Shown here piece after piece: positions 46,480 through 55,098 of a DNA stretch of 64,000 nt. This stretch comes from Paenisporosarcina cavernae. Lineage in GTDB: Bacteria > Bacillota > Bacilli > Bacillales_A > Planococcaceae. Position 1 is the stretch's first letter; each line of letters starts with the position of its first letter. The stretch spans positions 322,501-386,500 of the forward strand of contig NZ_CP032418.1 in the NCBI RefSeq assembly GCF_003595195.1. Direction: 5' to 3'. The position numbers and the translations under genes are program-made. The notes below the pieces were generated by a model, which did no database searches, was not told the origin of the DNA, and was given only the letters and a program-made list of their open reading frames with translations.

Positions 46480-46485
46480 AGGAAT

Positions 46486-47517
46486 TTACCATTTAGCGAC
46501 GTGTTCTTCCACACTACCTAAAAACTCGGTTAATTGAATCGTTTTTCCATCGCCATCCGTCATTGTACCGTTGAAATAACCGATCAGTTGGTGAACAGTT
46601 GAAACGATTACTTTCGCGTTTGTTTGCGCTACTCGTTCGAAGAAAGGAGTAAACGTCAATTGAACGTCGGATGAAAATTTCGTGTGAATCTTCCATGGGT
46701 CCATAAATTGTTTTGGGTTGTAGGTGAAAATAACATCCTCTGAAAGCTTCGTCATTTTCCCGTCCACAAAAATAGCATTTTCGGTCATTCCAGTTCCGTC
46801 TGTCCACTTGCCACCGAAATTTATCCCGATGCGTTGACCGCGAACTCGTTGAGAACCCATCGCCCAGTTCCATGTCACAGAGCGGGGCCAGACACCTCGA
46901 CCGTAATCTAAAACCGCAAATGACTCTTCCGGACGGAATCGATAATTTCGATCTCCGAGCTTCACAAAACCTCTTGTCGGCAAGGAATGATGTTTTGCGG
47001 TATGTTGAAATGTTTGTCGGTTCCAAGGAATCACTACATTTAGCGACTCGTCATCTGCTGGGTGTTCAATGTGCAGATCGGCATGAAGAAAGTCACTATC
47101 AAAATCGCTAATGGTCACCGTAAGATGTGTTTCTCCCTGTAAATGCACGAGCTGAATGCTCATTTCATTGGAAGAAAAAGAAACCGTTTCTAAAACGTTG
47201 GATGGTAATGAAACACCTCTTCCAACAGGAATGGTAATGGTTTTTTCGAAAAATCGTTGCGTTTCATAGTCAAGAAAATACACAAAACACACGGCAGCAT
47301 AGTCTAAGTGACTAATAGTAGCGGAAAAGAGAATTTCTTCACCAAAAATGCACCAATAATTCCATTTTTTCTTGCGTAAAAAGTGGCCTTTTAAGTTGCT
47401 ATGTATAATAGGTTTTCTGGCAAACCCGATTGCAGCTGGATTTAAGTCCCCTTTTGTATCACAAAGAGAGACAGCGGAGGTAATTTCACGTTCTGCGTGC
47501 TGTGTTAGTTTTTTCAT
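46486..47517 (-). CDS. DUF2804 domain protein
   Basis: 343-aa soluble, beta-rich protein that spans the DUF2804 family (FLRKKKWNYWCIFGEE, SFAVLDYGRGVWPRSVTWNW, GINFGGKWTDGTGMTENA). No enzymatic role is established. It lies alone between a terminator and a tRNA gene on the opposite strand. Confidence 0.8.
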   Translation of the reverse strand: MKKLTQHAEREITSAVSLCDTKGDLNPAAIGFARKPIIHSNLKGHFLRKKKWNYWCIFGEEILFSATISHLDYAAVCFVYFLDYETQRFFEKTITIPVGRGVSLPSNVLETVSFSSNEMSIQLVHLQGETHLTVTISDFDSDFLHADLHIEHPADDESLNVVIPWNRQTFQHTAKHHSLPTRGFVKLGDRNYRFRPEESFAVLDYGRGVWPRSVTWNWAMGSQRVRGQRIGINFGGKWTDGTGMTENAIFVDGKMTKLSEDVIFTYNPKQFMDPWKIHTKFSSDVQLTFTPFFERVAQTNAKVIVSTVHQLIGYFNGTMTDGDGKTIQLTEFLGSVEEHVAKW

Positions 47518-47539
47518 AGCTGATTGCCCCTCTCGCTTC

Positions 47540-47568
47540 TTGTCAATTTTACGTATGAATCATATACT
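47540..47568 (+). promoter_or_regulatory. tRNA-Ala promoter
   Basis: TTGTCA, 17-nt spacer, TATACT; 40 nt before the tRNA. Confidence 0.8.
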
Positions 47569-47608
47569 GAGTATTGTATCAAAAAGTTTCAAATTTTGCG
47601 TGTATTTA

Positions 47609-47681
47609 GGGGGCTTAGCTCAGTTGGGAGAGCGTCACACTGGCAGTGTGAAGGTCGTCGGTTCGAACCCGATAGTCTCCA
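47609..47681 (+). tRNA. tRNA-Ala (anticodon GGC)
   Basis: 73 nt folding as a full cloverleaf. Acceptor stem GGGGGCT / AGTCTCC contains the alanine identity pair G3-U70. D stem is GCTC / GAGC. Anticodon arm is TCACA-CTGGCAG-TGTGA with anticodon GGC. T arm is GTCGG-TTCGAAC-CCGAT. The discriminator is A73. No CCA is encoded (TTA follows). Prophage genes begin right after, so its 3' part is the likely attachment site. Confidence 0.93.
47658..47681. other. Probable left attachment site (attL core)
   Basis: The T-arm and 3' acceptor strand of tRNA-Ala, next to a tyrosine integrase gene. Tyrosine integrases commonly use this part of a tRNA. The exact core needs the right junction, which is beyond the window. 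Confidence 0.55.
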
Positions 47682-47775
47682 TTAGAAATTTATCTATTTA
47701 ACGCCTAGAGAGGAAAGGGTTTAGGGGTAAATGATTTTTGGAAAGTATGATTTGCTTATTCGATTTTTCATCAAC

Positions 47776-47793
47776 TAGTGACCAATTAGTGAC
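47776..47793. repeat. Direct repeat TAGTGAC next to integrase gene
   Basis: TAGTGAC occurs at 47776-47782 and 47787-47793, between attL and the integrase stop. Short direct repeats here may be integrase arm-binding sites. Confidence 0.4.
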
Positions 47794-47809
47794 TAAAAAA
47801 TATAAATGA

Positions 47810-48940
47810 TTACAAAAGGTTTTTAAACACATTGCTAGCTTTCTCATCATCTTCTAGTGTTGCATGAGCATATATATTCATCGTTGTTTTTATATTTTTA
47901 TGGCCAAGTCTATTTTGGATAACTTTCATATTAACTCCTTCACTTAATAAAAGGGAGGCAGAAGAATGGCGAAGATCATGAAAGGATATCTTTTTTAAGC
48001 CGTACTTTTTAACAATACGTCCCCAGAACTGTGTTACACTGTCGGGTCTAAAAGGAACACCATATTCATTTGAAAATATCATAAACAGATCATCTCCTTC
48101 TGGCCCCTTAAAACCATTCCAAAGATTTCCCATTGCCATGCGTTCATTTAACTTTTTTATATAAAATTCTTTTAATTCCTGCATAAAATCTTCAGGAAAA
48201 GTGACAGTTCTTTCTTCTCCGTTTTTTGTTTTCTTTAATTCAAGTCCATGTTCCTTAGTGTATACAAGTGCTCTTTTAATTAATATTTGATTGTTTGCAT
48301 AGTCAACTACATCTGTGGCAATTCCTAATATCTCTTCTCGTCGTAAAGCTCCGATTAAAGCTGCTTTTATTATTAGTTTTTGATAGGTATTCAGTTGATC
48401 CAATATCCTTAAATGATTTTGTATTTCTTTCTTATTGTAAAACTCTCTTTTTTTCACTTTTGGTTTAGGCTTTTCTATACCGTCCATGGGATTGGTTTTT
48501 AAAACATTCCACTCGACTGCTTTTTTGAAAACACTTTTAAGTACTTCATATTTTTTAACGAGCGATTTCCCACCTCTATCACTTTCATCTTTGAAATATT
48601 GTACTAAATGTAGAGTTTTTATGTTTTGAATATACATCGATTCTAAGTAGGGTGAAATTTGATTTAAGATGAACATGTTTTTTTCATAAGTAGTAGAAGC
48701 CCAGTTACGTTTAGCAAAAGACGTTTTCCATATTTCAGCGAAAGCCAAAAAGCTCATTTTTTCTACTTCTAAATGTTGGGAGTTATAAACCTCTTGTTCA
48801 AAAGCAGAAAGCAATTTTTTTACCTCACGTGCACCGGCTTCCACTGTCTTTGTTTTTCTTATTCTCTTTCCTTTAGCATCATAGCCGAGTTCTACATATA
48901 ACTTGTACTTTCCAGGAGAAACTTCTTTGTAAGAAGCCAC
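47810..48940 (-). CDS. Phage tyrosine integrase
   Basis: 376-aa tyrosine recombinase. An AP2-like arm-binding segment (residues 1-60) and SAM-like core-binding domain (about 65-165) precede the catalytic domain with Arg in ALRREEILG, HDLRHSSAS, GHKNIKTTMNIY with His and the nucleophile Tyr. It lies at the prophage end beside the tRNA and reads toward it, the usual layout for site-specific integration. Confidence 0.95.
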   Translation of the reverse strand: MASYKEVSPGKYKLYVELGYDAKGKRIRKTKTVEAGAREVKKLLSAFEQEVYNSQHLEVEKMSFLAFAEIWKTSFAKRNWASTTYEKNMFILNQISPYLESMYIQNIKTLHLVQYFKDESDRGGKSLVKKYEVLKSVFKKAVEWNVLKTNPMDGIEKPKPKVKKREFYNKKEIQNHLRILDQLNTYQKLIIKAALIGALRREEILGIATDVVDYANNQILIKRALVYTKEHGLELKKTKNGEERTVTFPEDFMQELKEFYIKKLNERMAMGNLWNGFKGPEGDDLFMIFSNEYGVPFRPDSVTQFWGRIVKKYGLKKISFHDLRHSSASLLLSEGVNMKVIQNRLGHKNIKTTMNIYAHATLEDDEKASNVFKNLL

Positions 48941-48968
48941 TTAAATTCAACTCCGATCATTAATTTAT

Positions 48969-49571
48969 TTAGAATGTCAATACAACTTTTTTCAATTTAC
49001 CTATAACTGCTATATTTTTATCCGTTTTCGGGTTATAAGAGATAGGTGCGAACTCGGGGTTCTCGGATTGTAAAATTAAAGAGTTTCCATTTTTAAATAC
49101 TCGTTTCAAAAGCACTTCATCATCTACAGCTATGGCTGCGATTTCACCATTCTCAACCTCAGCTTGTTTGCGAATTAGTAATAAGTCTCCTTCGTGAATT
49201 CTAGCACCAATCATGCTATTCCCTTTAGCTTTCAAATAGAAATAGTCCCCTCCGTTGAGCCAATCTTTAGGAGTTGTTTCATACGACTCAATCGTTTCAT
49301 ACACTACGGATCCTTTTCCGCAACTAATATTGCCATACACTGGCAATAATACTGTTTCAACTGTCGCTCCAATGTCCTCTGTACCAAAAAAATGGCTAAT
49401 AGGAACATTAAACATTTCAGAAATAATAGAAATCTTGTCCATTAATGGCCGGTTTTTATTTCGTTCCCAAGCAGAAACAGCAGTTGGAGCTACATTAAGT
49501 TTTTTTGCTAAATCCTCTTGAGTCATTCGATACTCTTTTCTTAGTTCTTTAATTTTATCTCCTACAGTCAC
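48969..49571 (-). CDS. Phage repressor, HTH plus S24 peptidase (CI/LexA-like)
   Basis: 200-aa lysogeny repressor. HTH_3 at residues 5-60 (MTQEDLAKKLNVAPTAVSAWE). The S24 domain has the likely self-cleavage site Cys-Gly in NISCGKG, the nucleophile Ser in KGNSMIGARIHEGD and the Lys in VLLKRVF, so it should self-cleave with RecA after DNA damage. GTG start, with AAGGGGAAG upstream. It is divergent from the early genes across an operator region. Confidence 0.92.
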   Translation of the reverse strand: MTVGDKIKELRKEYRMTQEDLAKKLNVAPTAVSAWERNKNRPLMDKISIISEMFNVPISHFFGTEDIGATVETVLLPVYGNISCGKGSVVYETIESYETTPKDWLNGGDYFYLKAKGNSMIGARIHEGDLLLIRKQAEVENGEIAAIAVDDEVLLKRVFKNGNSLILQSENPEFAPISYNPKTDKNIAVIGKLKKVVLTF

Positions 49572-49603
49572 TTTGCAACTTCCCCTTTCATTTAATAGTT
49601 ATT

Positions 49604-49712
49604 CTACATTTTATCTGTAGTTTTGTACAGTGTTTCTGTATATATTATTCTAAAAATATTATTTTATACAGAAATTCTTCTTTTTATACTTGCAACTACA
49701 GATTTTCTGTAG
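49604..49712. promoter_or_regulatory. Lysis-lysogeny operator region, four sites
   Basis: Dyad consensus CTACAG-N5-CTGTAG. Sites: 49604-49620 (CTACA-TTTTAT-CTGTAG), 49625-49641 (TACAG-TGTTT-CTGTA inside), 49667-49683 (half site TACAGAAATTC) and 49696-49712 (CTACAGATTTTCTGTAG). They lie between the divergent repressor and Cro-like genes. Confidence 0.8.
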
Positions 49713-49718
49713 TAAAGT
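49690..49718 (+). promoter_or_regulatory. Early rightward prophage promoter
   Basis: TTGCAA, 17-nt spacer, TAAAGT. The spacer is exactly the perfect operator dyad 49696-49712, so repressor binding would exclude RNA polymerase. Confidence 0.72.
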
Positions 49719-49741
49719 TCTTAATACAAGGAGGTGATTTG

Positions 49742-49957
49742 ATGAAGTACACATTGGAACAAGCAAGAATTCTAGGAGGATTCACTCAAGTTGAAATTGC
49801 GCAAAAGCTTGGTATGTCTGAAAAAACTTATATTCAATATGAGAAGTATCGGAAGGTCTTTCGAATGGATGTAGCACATAAATTTTCAACTCTTGTAAAG
49901 GTAAACATTTCAGATATTATTTTTTTTGAAAATAAACTAAAGAAAATCTGTAGTTAG
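49742..49957 (+). CDS. Cro/C1-type HTH regulator
   Basis: 71-aa helix-turn-helix protein (YTLEQARILGGFTQVEIAQKLGMSEKTYIQYEKY). AAGGAGGTGATTTG precedes the ATG; a TTG one codon upstream is not needed. First gene of the early operon, divergent from the repressor, hence a likely Cro-like protein. Confidence 0.85.
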   Translation: MKYTLEQARILGGFTQVEIAQKLGMSEKTYIQYEKYRKVFRMDVAHKFSTLVKVNISDIIFFENKLKKICS

Positions 49958-49986
49958 AAAATATATCTTAAAGGAGGTGCAGACCA

Positions 49987-50178
49987 ATGAGGAAAGTACG
50001 GGGAGTGAAACAGTTAATTAGTTATCTCGAATCTATTCATTGTCCCATGAGTGAAGCGACTTTATATCGATTGGTGAAGATAAAAGCTATACCTTTCAGT
50101 AGACCGAGTCCTGGGATTTTAATCTTTGATTTGGATTGTATTGATAAATGGTTAGATACAGATGTAATAGCACAGTGA
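49987..50178 (+). CDS. Small HTH protein, excisionase-like
   Basis: 63-aa winged HTH-like protein (MSEATLYRLVKIKAIPFSRPSPGILIFDLDCIDKWL), the pattern of HTH_17 / excisionase proteins. AAAGGAGGTGCAGACCA precedes the ATG. It may direct excision with the integrase or act as regulator. Confidence 0.72.
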   Translation: MRKVRGVKQLISYLESIHCPMSEATLYRLVKIKAIPFSRPSPGILIFDLDCIDKWLDTDVIAQ

Positions 50179-50257
50179 ATCCATATCTTTAACACTAGCT
50201 GGGTTGTTGGACAAATATATCTTTCACTTATTTAAAGAAGATTAGGAGGATGGAATA

Positions 50258-50926
50258 ATGAGTCAATTAAAAGTGGTTTCAATTGATGGTCAACTTGTAA
50301 CAGATAGTCGAGATGTAGCGGAGATGGTAGGTAGATCGCATAACGAACTAATGAAAAGCATTAGAACCTATATTGAGTATTTAGGACAGGGGGAAATCGC
50401 CCACTCCGATTTTTTCATTGAAAGCACCTATCAAAATTCGCAAAACAAAACACAACCATGTTTTTTAATCACTTAAAAAGGTTGCGACATGGTTGCAAAC
50501 AAAATGACTGGTGAAAAAGGTGTGTTGTTCACCGCAGCTTATGTCACTCGATTTGAAGAAATGGAAAAACAAATTCATCAGCCACGAGTGCTTTCTGAAA
50601 AAGATCAACTAAAAGCTTCTATGAGACTATCACTAGAAACTTCTGAAGAAGTAGAGGTTTTGAAAGTGGAAGTAAATGAGTTGAAAGAAAAAGTGGAGAA
50701 CCAAATCACATTGGACCATGGTGAACAACGTCGTTTACAACGTCTAATCAGTTCAAAAGTGTTCGAACACGCAGAAACAGATGAACACAAGCGACTGTTA
50801 TATCCCGAACTGCATCGGGAAATCAAGGATCGCTTTGGAGTTGCTTCTTATAAAGATGTGAAGCGACATGAATTGCAAACAGTAATTCGCTATGTGGAGT
50901 CGTGGGTTCCTAGAAAAGTATCTTAA
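50258..50926 (+). pseudogene. Rha-family antirepressor with in-frame stop
   Basis: Reads in one frame for 222 codons with a single TAA at 50474-50476. The N-terminal Rha domain (LVTDSRDVAEMVGRSHNELMKSI) runs to CFLIT, then stop, then KGCDMVANKMTGEKGVLFTA, which is the normal continuation; the C-terminal half is an ORF6C-like domain. A change of AAA to TAA explains it. An internal ATG at 50489 could still give a 145-aa C-terminal product, but it has no clear ribosome site. Confidence 0.82.
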
Positions 50927-50962
50927 GTCAACAAATACGAAAATCTTGGAGGATAAAGAATC

Positions 50963-51103
50963 ATGATGAAACGAATTGAAGACTATTTCTTCGATGCTCC
51001 ACTTAACTCAAGCGAAAAACTATTTCTAGGTGCAAGTGCACCGTTTGTTGCTCTGATTGTGTTAAGCCAAATCTTTATATTTATCACAAATTTAGGGGAG
51101 TAA
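50963..51103 (+). CDS. Small membrane protein, prophage
   Basis: 46-aa protein beginning MMKRIEDYFFDAP with one hydrophobic helix (residues 22-43: FLGASAPFVALIVLSQIFIF). CTTGGAGGATAAAGAATC precedes the ATG. It ends 2 nt before the next gene. Function unknown. Confidence 0.65.
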   Translation: MMKRIEDYFFDAPLNSSEKLFLGASAPFVALIVLSQIFIFITNLGE

Positions 51104-51105
51104 TA

Positions 51106-51345
51106 ATGTCGGAAAAAACTGTCCGTATTACACCAATAAAGAAATTATCAAACGAAGAATACATCGTTCTCTTCCAGAGATATTTTGAGCCTGTTGTCGG
51201 TGAATTGGAACTTCGATTAACGCAGCAGGAATTAAAAGAAATGCTCGATTTTCAACGTGGGTATTGCAAGCACTGGGGTTATCGTCTTGTGGTTGATTTT
51301 ACTCAGTTAGAGGACGTATCGAAACAAAACATTGAAAGGGGGTGA
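51106..51345 (+). CDS. Hypothetical prophage protein
   Basis: 79-aa soluble protein. I do not recognise it. It contains LTQQELKEMLDFQRGYCKHWGYRLVVDF. GGGGAG upstream serves as ribosome site, and the gene is tightly packed between two others. Confidence 0.7.
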   Translation: MSEKTVRITPIKKLSNEEYIVLFQRYFEPVVGELELRLTQQELKEMLDFQRGYCKHWGYRLVVDFTQLEDVSKQNIERG

Positions 51346-51349
51346 AAAA

Positions 51350-51538
51350 GTGGAACAGGAGTACTACTTATGGGAAGCGCACTTTGAAGATGGATTTAAC
51401 AAAACAGTCGAGCGAATCGACACGAAAGATACAAGTTTGGCATCTGTTGTAGAAGTAATGGACGAGCGTTTGGCGGAAGGTTACGAAGTGAAAGAACTCA
51501 TTTTTAAGGGACTGACAGAGCTATATGTACAAAAATAG
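51350..51538 (+). CDS. Hypothetical prophage protein
   Basis: 62-aa acidic protein (YYLWEAHFEDGFNKTVERID). Unrecognised. Start GTG at 51350 with AAAGGGGG upstream; a longer frame from TTG at 51332 would put the ribosome site inside the gene. Confidence 0.68.
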   Translation: MEQEYYLWEAHFEDGFNKTVERIDTKDTSLASVVEVMDERLAEGYEVKELIFKGLTELYVQK

Positions 51539-51576
51539 CCCACTGCTACCAACAGTGGACCCAAAACTTAAGAAGT

Positions 51577-51609
51577 CCCCTATAGAATACAACATTCTTT
51601 CATAAGGGG
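51577..51609 (+). promoter_or_regulatory. Hairpin just before the SbcC-like gene
   Basis: CCCCTAT-AGAAT pairs with ATTCT-..-ATAAGGGG; it ends 1-2 nt before the ribosome site AAGGAGG. With no T run it is not a terminator. A role in translation or mRNA stability is possible. Confidence 0.5.
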
Positions 51610-51624
51610 CAAGGAGGCAGTCAA

Positions 51625-53583
51625 TTGAAAACGATTAAATTGCTCTCAATGGAGTTAGAGAACTTCAAAGGGATTAAAAATTTTTCGCTAGTTCTAAATG
51701 GTAATTCAGTCAATGTTTACGGTGATAATGCCGTTGGTAAATCCACGTTATTCGACGGCTTTGTGTGGTTGCTTTTCGATAAGGATTCGCATAACGTCAA
51801 GGATTTTTCTATTAAGACACTAAATGCTAACGGTAACGAGCTACACAACTTAAATCACTCTGTTCAAGGGTTATTCGAGATTGATGGTACCGAAGTGGAA
51901 TTAAAGAAAGTCTACAAGGAAGTGTGGACTCGAAAACGCGGATCTACCGAATCTACTTTCACTGGACATGAAACGGATTACTACATCGATGGTGTGCCAA
52001 AGAAGAAAAAGGAATACACCGAATTTGTCGATTCCATTGTGAAAGAGGATTTGTTCAAGCTGATTACTAGTCCCACATTTTTCAACGAGCAACTGAAATG
52101 GAAAGATCGTCGTGACATTCTCCTGACGATCAGTGGTGATGTGACAGATGAAGAAGTATATGCCACAAACAAAGAACTAGCTGCACTACCTATTTTGTTA
52201 AAAGGACGCACGATTGATGATCATCGAAAAGTGATTGCCGAACGTCGCAAGAAAATTAACGAAGAACTATTGACGATTCCAGTGAGGATTGATGAAATCA
52301 CGAAATCTATTCCGGAAAGCAATGAAAACCTAGAAGAATTGAAAGGTGAAGTTGCTGGGATTCAGTTACAAATTGACCAAGCGAACAATCAAATTAATAA
52401 CATTCGTAATGGTAATTCTGTGAAAGAAAAAGAACTGCAAATAACGGAACTAACACAAACATTAAGAACGTTCGAACAAGAATTTTCGAATGAAGAAACA
52501 AAAGAATTACGCGAAAAACAAGCAAAATGGCAAGAAGCAAGACAAAACGTTCAATTCGCCAAACGTGAAGTCGAGAAATACGAGCAGGAAATCAAGTGGT
52601 CCAATGACTCTATTGAAAACATTGAACGTCAGCTGGTGGAATTACGGAATAGATGGAACTCGATTGATCAAGAACGTTTTGAGTTTCATGGAAATACTGA
52701 GTGTCCAACATGCGGACAAGCTCTTCAAGGAGAAAGAGTTGAAGAGGTTAAACAAAAAGCACTTGAGGCATTCAATTTAAATAAATCAAATCGTTTACTG
52801 GCAATTTCAGAAGAAGGCAAACGAATCACAGAACGTAAATTACCAATCGAAGAGGGATTGCAAAATCACACTGAAAATCTAGCAAAGTCACAGCAGATTC
52901 TAGCCGATTTAGTAGATTCTGAACAAAACCTTGCAAATGAATTAGAATCACTTAAATCGAACGTGAGGGATGTAAAAGAAGAACCCGAATACAAAAATCT
53001 GCAAATTCAAATTGATGAATTGAAAGCTTCTACCCAATCGGAAAAAGAAGAATTGGAAGAAGTTGTTCAAGGCATTGAATCGGAAATTGGAGATCTGCGA
53101 AGTGAAATGCGTGAGAAGAATGCAGTCATCGCAGCGCAAGCTAATGTCGAGAACTTAAAAGCGCGAATTCAGGACTTAACCGATAACGAATCGCTACTAG
53201 CTGCAGAGTTTCAGAAGCTTGATCATGAATTGCACTTAACCGAGGAATTCATTCGAGCGAAAGTGGATCTCTTAACCGACAAGATCAACGGCAAATTCAA
53301 ACTAGCAAACTTTAAATTGTTTGAAAACCAAATCAATGGTGGTCTGCAAGAAGTGTGCGAAACAACCTATAACGGAGTCGGTTACAGCTCGTTGAACAAT
53401 GCGATGCGAATCAATGCTGGGCTAGATATTATCCAAACGCTATCAGAGCATTATGGCATTTATGCACCTATATTCGTGGATAACGCAGAGGCAGTTACGA
53501 AGCTAAATGCAATCGATACACAAATCGTTTCCCTGATCGTGAGCGAGCAGGACAAAACATTACGAGTGGAGGAAGCGCAATGA
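51625..53583 (+). CDS. SbcC/Rad50-like ATPase, prophage recombination
   Basis: 652-aa SMC-like ATPase with TTG start and AAGGAGG upstream. Walker A is GDNAVGKST (residues 33-41). A long coiled coil is broken by a zinc hook CPTCG near residues 360-364. The C-terminal lobe has a signature-like SSLNNAMRINAG and Walker B PIFVDNAEAV. It is much shorter than bacterial SbcC (about 1000 aa) but complete. It heads a tight run with RecT and an MBL-fold protein, each gene overlapping the next by 1-4 nt. Confidence 0.88.
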   Translation: MKTIKLLSMELENFKGIKNFSLVLNGNSVNVYGDNAVGKSTLFDGFVWLLFDKDSHNVKDFSIKTLNANGNELHNLNHSVQGLFEIDGTEVELKKVYKEVWTRKRGSTESTFTGHETDYYIDGVPKKKKEYTEFVDSIVKEDLFKLITSPTFFNEQLKWKDRRDILLTISGDVTDEEVYATNKELAALPILLKGRTIDDHRKVIAERRKKINEELLTIPVRIDEITKSIPESNENLEELKGEVAGIQLQIDQANNQINNIRNGNSVKEKELQITELTQTLRTFEQEFSNEETKELREKQAKWQEARQNVQFAKREVEKYEQEIKWSNDSIENIERQLVELRNRWNSIDQERFEFHGNTECPTCGQALQGERVEEVKQKALEAFNLNKSNRLLAISEEGKRITERKLPIEEGLQNHTENLAKSQQILADLVDSEQNLANELESLKSNVRDVKEEPEYKNLQIQIDELKASTQSEKEELEEVVQGIESEIGDLRSEMREKNAVIAAQANVENLKARIQDLTDNESLLAAEFQKLDHELHLTEEFIRAKVDLLTDKINGKFKLANFKLFENQINGGLQEVCETTYNGVGYSSLNNAMRINAGLDIIQTLSEHYGIYAPIFVDNAEAVTKLNAIDTQIVSLIVSEQDKTLRVEEAQ

Positions 53584-53768
53584 ATAAATGCGATGGTCAT
53601 GTTAGGGAATTAATTGAGAAGGATTTATCAAAATTAGATTCGCAAATAAATGATGCAAATGATTTTATTAAAAATTGCGCAGATGAAATTGAAAGACAAA
53701 AGGAACGGTTGAAACACCTACGAGAAAAAAGAAACCAATACATTTCGTATTTGGAGGAATCAGAATGA
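53580..53768 (+). CDS. Small coiled-coil protein, prophage
   Basis: 62-aa charged helical protein (LIEKDLSKLDSQINDANDFI, ERQKERLKHLREKRNQYISY). Start overlaps the SbcC-like stop (ATGA). No homologue recognised; probably an accessory of the recombination module. Confidence 0.7.
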   Translation: MNKCDGHVRELIEKDLSKLDSQINDANDFIKNCADEIERQKERLKHLREKRNQYISYLEESE

Positions 53769-54217
53769 GACAAATTAAATTTCGTGTTTGGGATAGGGAT
53801 TGTAAAAGCATGCATGTATGCGGAACGGTTGTGCATGACGCAATTTCCTTTGATGGCGATAATCTAGCCTACTATTACAACCTTCAGAATGGTGAAGGAA
53901 GCTCTCCTGATGGTACGGGTACCTATGCACTCATGCAGTACACAGGACTAAAGGATAAGAACGGTGTGGAGATTTATGAAGGGGATATTGTTAGTTTTAT
54001 GGATTTCGACACAACTGGCGGACATAGAGTTGATAAATATTTTGTCGGAGTAGTCAAATATCAAAGTGGCATTTATGAAATTTGGAATAATTACGACTCG
54101 GAGTTTTACGGATCAAATGGTGCGTTTATTCTGAAATACGTTTGGTTGCAAGATGATGAATTTGAAGTCATCGGCAATATCTACAGAAATAAAAACTTAC
54201 TGGAGGAATCACAATGA
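53765..54217 (+). CDS. YopX-family phage protein
   Basis: 150-aa YopX protein: KFRVWDRDCKSM at the N-terminus, LMQYTGLKDKNGVEIYEGDIV in the centre and DEFEVIGNIYRN at the end are the family hallmarks. Function unknown. TTGGAGGAATCAGA precedes the ATG; both ends overlap neighbours by 4 nt. Confidence 0.9.
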   Translation: MRQIKFRVWDRDCKSMHVCGTVVHDAISFDGDNLAYYYNLQNGEGSSPDGTGTYALMQYTGLKDKNGVEIYEGDIVSFMDFDTTGGHRVDKYFVGVVKYQSGIYEIWNNYDSEFYGSNGAFILKYVWLQDDEFEVIGNIYRNKNLLEESQ

Positions 54218-55098
54218 GCGAATTAGCACTAATCAAGAAAGATACGGTTGATATAGTCGCAAACAAAGTGAAGGAATTTCAGGAGGCTGGGGAATTACAC
54301 TTTCCTGCAGACTATAGTCCGGAGAATGCCATGAAATCTGCATGGCTAACTCTACAGGAAACTAAAGATAAGAACGGAAAGCCAGCGTTGCAAGCATGCA
54401 CGAAAGATAGTATCGCAAATAGCTTGCTGGACATGGTGGTTCAAGGTTTGAACCCAGCGAAAAAACAAGGTTATTTTATCCCTTATGGTTCTACATTATC
54501 GTTCCAACGGTCTTACTTCGGCACGATGGCAGTAACTAAACGTGTGACTGGTGCTAAGAGCATCGATGCCCAAGTTATTTACGAAGGTGACGAAGTTGAT
54601 TATGAAATGGTCAATGGACGAGTTTGCAATCTCGTACACAAACAAAAGTTTGGAAGCCAGAACAACAAAATCATAGGGGCGTATTGCACGATTATCGAAA
54701 AAGATGGGTCAGAATTTAACGAGATTATGACCATCGAAGAAATCGAAAAATCTTGGGGACAATCGAAAATGAATCCAAAATCTGATTCGTCGACTCACAA
54801 GAAGTTTCCACAAGAGATGGCCAAACGGACAGTAATCAACCGAGCATGTAAAAAACTAATGAACACATCGGATGATAATTCGCTTGTGATGACACATTTC
54901 CAAAAATCCGATGAGGCATCTCAAGATGCAGAGATACAAGAAGAAATTGAATCCAATGCAAATAAAGAAGTCCTCGATATGGATGATTACGTGAACAAGG
55001 AAAAAGGTGAAATTACAGAACCTTTTGAGGAGCAAATTGAAGATGGGACGGAACCTGAACCTGTTTTTGAATCAGAATCAAACGGACCAGGTTTCTAA
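54214..55098 (+). CDS. recT: RecT single-strand annealing protein
   Basis: 294-aa RecT-family recombinase (Redbeta superfamily). Conserved parts are CTKDSIANSLLDMVVQGLNPAKKQGYF, FQRSYFGTMAVTKRV and KRTVINRACKKLMN. An acidic, disordered tail (residues 235-294) follows. It anneals resected DNA ends. CTGGAGGAATCACA precedes the ATG. The usual partner exonuclease (YqaJ/RecE type) is not next to it. Confidence 0.93.
   Translation: MSELALIKKDTVDIVANKVKEFQEAGELHFPADYSPENAMKSAWLTLQETKDKNGKPALQACTKDSIANSLLDMVVQGLNPAKKQGYFIPYGSTLSFQRSYFGTMAVTKRVTGAKSIDAQVIYEGDEVDYEMVNGRVCNLVHKQKFGSQNNKIIGAYCTIIEKDGSEFNEIMTIEEIEKSWGQSKMNPKSDSSTHKKFPQEMAKRTVINRACKKLMNTSDDNSLVMTHFQKSDEASQDAEIQEEIESNANKEVLDMDDYVNKEKGEITEPFEEQIEDGTEPEPVFESESNGPGF

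Noticed and set aside
47372-47701. 109-codon ORF across the tRNA gene
   Set aside because: It runs antisense to DUF2804 and through the tRNA-Ala cloverleaf; its C-terminal part is just translated tRNA.
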